Assembly (NCBI RefSeq): GCF_019968905.1
Contig: NZ_CP079946.1
Span: forward strand, 7,165,356-7,229,355
From: Corallococcus sp. EGB
Lineage (GTDB): Bacteria; Myxococcota; Myxococcia; Myxococcales; Myxococcaceae
Length of the DNA stretch: 64,000 bases
Direction: 5' to 3'
Both the position numbers and the translations under genes were made by a program. Below the pieces are notes generated by a model. It had not been told where the DNA came from and searched no databases. It saw only the letters and a list, made by a program, of their open reading frames with translations. Positions 63,550 to 64,000 of the stretch are shown piece after piece. How positions within the stretch are numbered: the first letter of the stretch is position 1; every line of letters begins with the position of its first letter.

Positions 63550-64000
63550 CTAGTCAAACCGGCCGTGCCGCCCCGCCCCCTTCGCGAAGCGCGTGGCCCC
63601 GGGGATGGACTCCGTCTGGAGCACCTTCACCCCGCCCTCGAACTCCTGGCGCATCGCGTCTTCGAAGGCCAGGTCGGCCTGGGCGTAGGCGGACGCCCGG
63701 TCCGCGTTCATGCACGCCTGGGGGAAGGCGGCAATCTGGGCGGCCAGGGCCTCCGCGGCGCTCCGGGCCTCCCCCTTCGGCACCACGCGGTTGACCAGGC
63801 CCATGCCCAGCGCCTCCGCCGCCGGCACGGGGCGCCCGGTGAGGATGAGGTCCAGCGCGCGCGCCAGGCCAATGAGCCGGGGCAGGCGCACGGTGCCCCC
63901 GTCGATGAGCGGCACGCCCCAGCGGCGGCAGAAGACGCCCAGCACCGCGTCCTCCTCCGCGACGCGCAGGTCGCACCACAGGGCCAGCTCCAGGCCGCCC
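63550..64000 (-). CDS. Enoyl-CoA hydratase/isomerase family protein, C-terminal part
   Basis: Only the C-terminal part is in the window; the gene continues past base 64000. The visible sequence includes GGLELALWCDLRVAEEDAV, which is the oxyanion-hole/CoA loop region of the crotonase fold, followed by RLPRLIGLARALDLILTG and the C-terminal helices. The visible piece covers about the last 150 residues of a typical 260-residue crotonase. The substrate cannot be defined. Confidence 0.88.
   Translation of the reverse strand, partial: GGLELALWCDLRVAEEDAVLGVFCRRWGVPLIDGGTVRLPRLIGLARALDLILTGRPVPAAEALGMGLVNRVVPKGEARSAAEALAAQIAAFPQACMNADRASAYAQADLAFEDAMRQEFEGGVKVLQTESIPGATRFAKGAGRHGRFD

Overview
The window is GC-rich chromosomal DNA that looks like a delta-type myxobacterium, most likely Myxococcaceae (Myxococcus/Corallococcus-like). 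The grounds are the very high GC third-position bias, several Ser/Thr kinase genes with C-terminal PEGA or formylglycine-enzyme-like domains, DUF4388 (PATAN) response regulators, HD-GYP and FecR-type signalling genes, many lipoproteins, GTG/TTG starts, and an IF2 with a very long Pro/Ala/Gly-rich N-terminus. Genus-level assignment is inference. I see no tRNA, rRNA, insertion sequence, prophage or CRISPR array. The right edge cuts an enoyl-CoA hydratase gene.

Layout. 0.2-9.4 kb: mixed envelope and redox genes (heme-motif lipoprotein, LysR regulator, thioredoxin, a GNAT/FemX-like protein fused to an alanyl-tRNA-synthetase-type DHHA1 domain, a TlpA-like thioredoxin coupled to a CFI-box protein, an HtrA protease, a small tandem zinc-motif protein, TrmJ). 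9.5-18.1 kb: purC, then a leftward run of a membrane protein, an M23 peptidase, dut, a probable pseudokinase fused to a formylglycine-enzyme-like domain, a substrate-binding protein and purB; the last three overlap end to start. 18.5-29.7 kb: a complete leftward rimP-nusA-ylxR-infB-ylxP-rbfA-truB cluster, followed by a MoaD/ThiS-like gene and by rpsO and pnp, which have their own promoter and leader structures. 29.9-36.3 kb: rightward nitrilase, a FecR lipoprotein/Fn3 protein/HD-GYP set, a DUF971 protein and an intact PEGA Ser/Thr kinase. 36.3-42.3 kb: leftward sspB-like, smpB, panC, panB, a deoxynucleoside kinase, rsmA and tsaD.

42.4-51.2 kb is the most unusual part. A REC-DUF4388-TM-TPR protein sits downstream of a 1959-residue protein built as a PATAN-like head, about 1,100 residues of near-perfect Glu/Ala/Arg/Leu helix repeats, a J-domain and TPRs. 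The repeat stretch predicts a rigid helix well over 100 nm long, or a coiled coil, tethering an Hsp70-recruiting end to a PATAN end. 51.2-64 kb: trmL, DUF192, a PP2C phosphatase, an amgK/murU-like cell-wall recycling pair, cystathionine beta-synthase and gamma-synthase/lyase (a possible reverse transsulfuration pair), three small genes of unknown role, a MaoC-like hydratase and a purple-acid-phosphatase-like lipoprotein.

How the genes work together. The 18.5-29.7 kb block makes and processes the translation and RNA-decay machinery. The sspB-like/smpB pair serves tmRNA-tagged protein turnover. The pseudokinase, PEGA kinase, PP2C, HD-GYP and REC-PATAN genes form a dense signalling background typical of social myxobacteria. 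The best candidates for undescribed biology are the giant helical J-domain protein with its REC-PATAN neighbour, the acyltransferase-DHHA1 fusion, and the pseudokinase/FGE-like operon coupled to purB.
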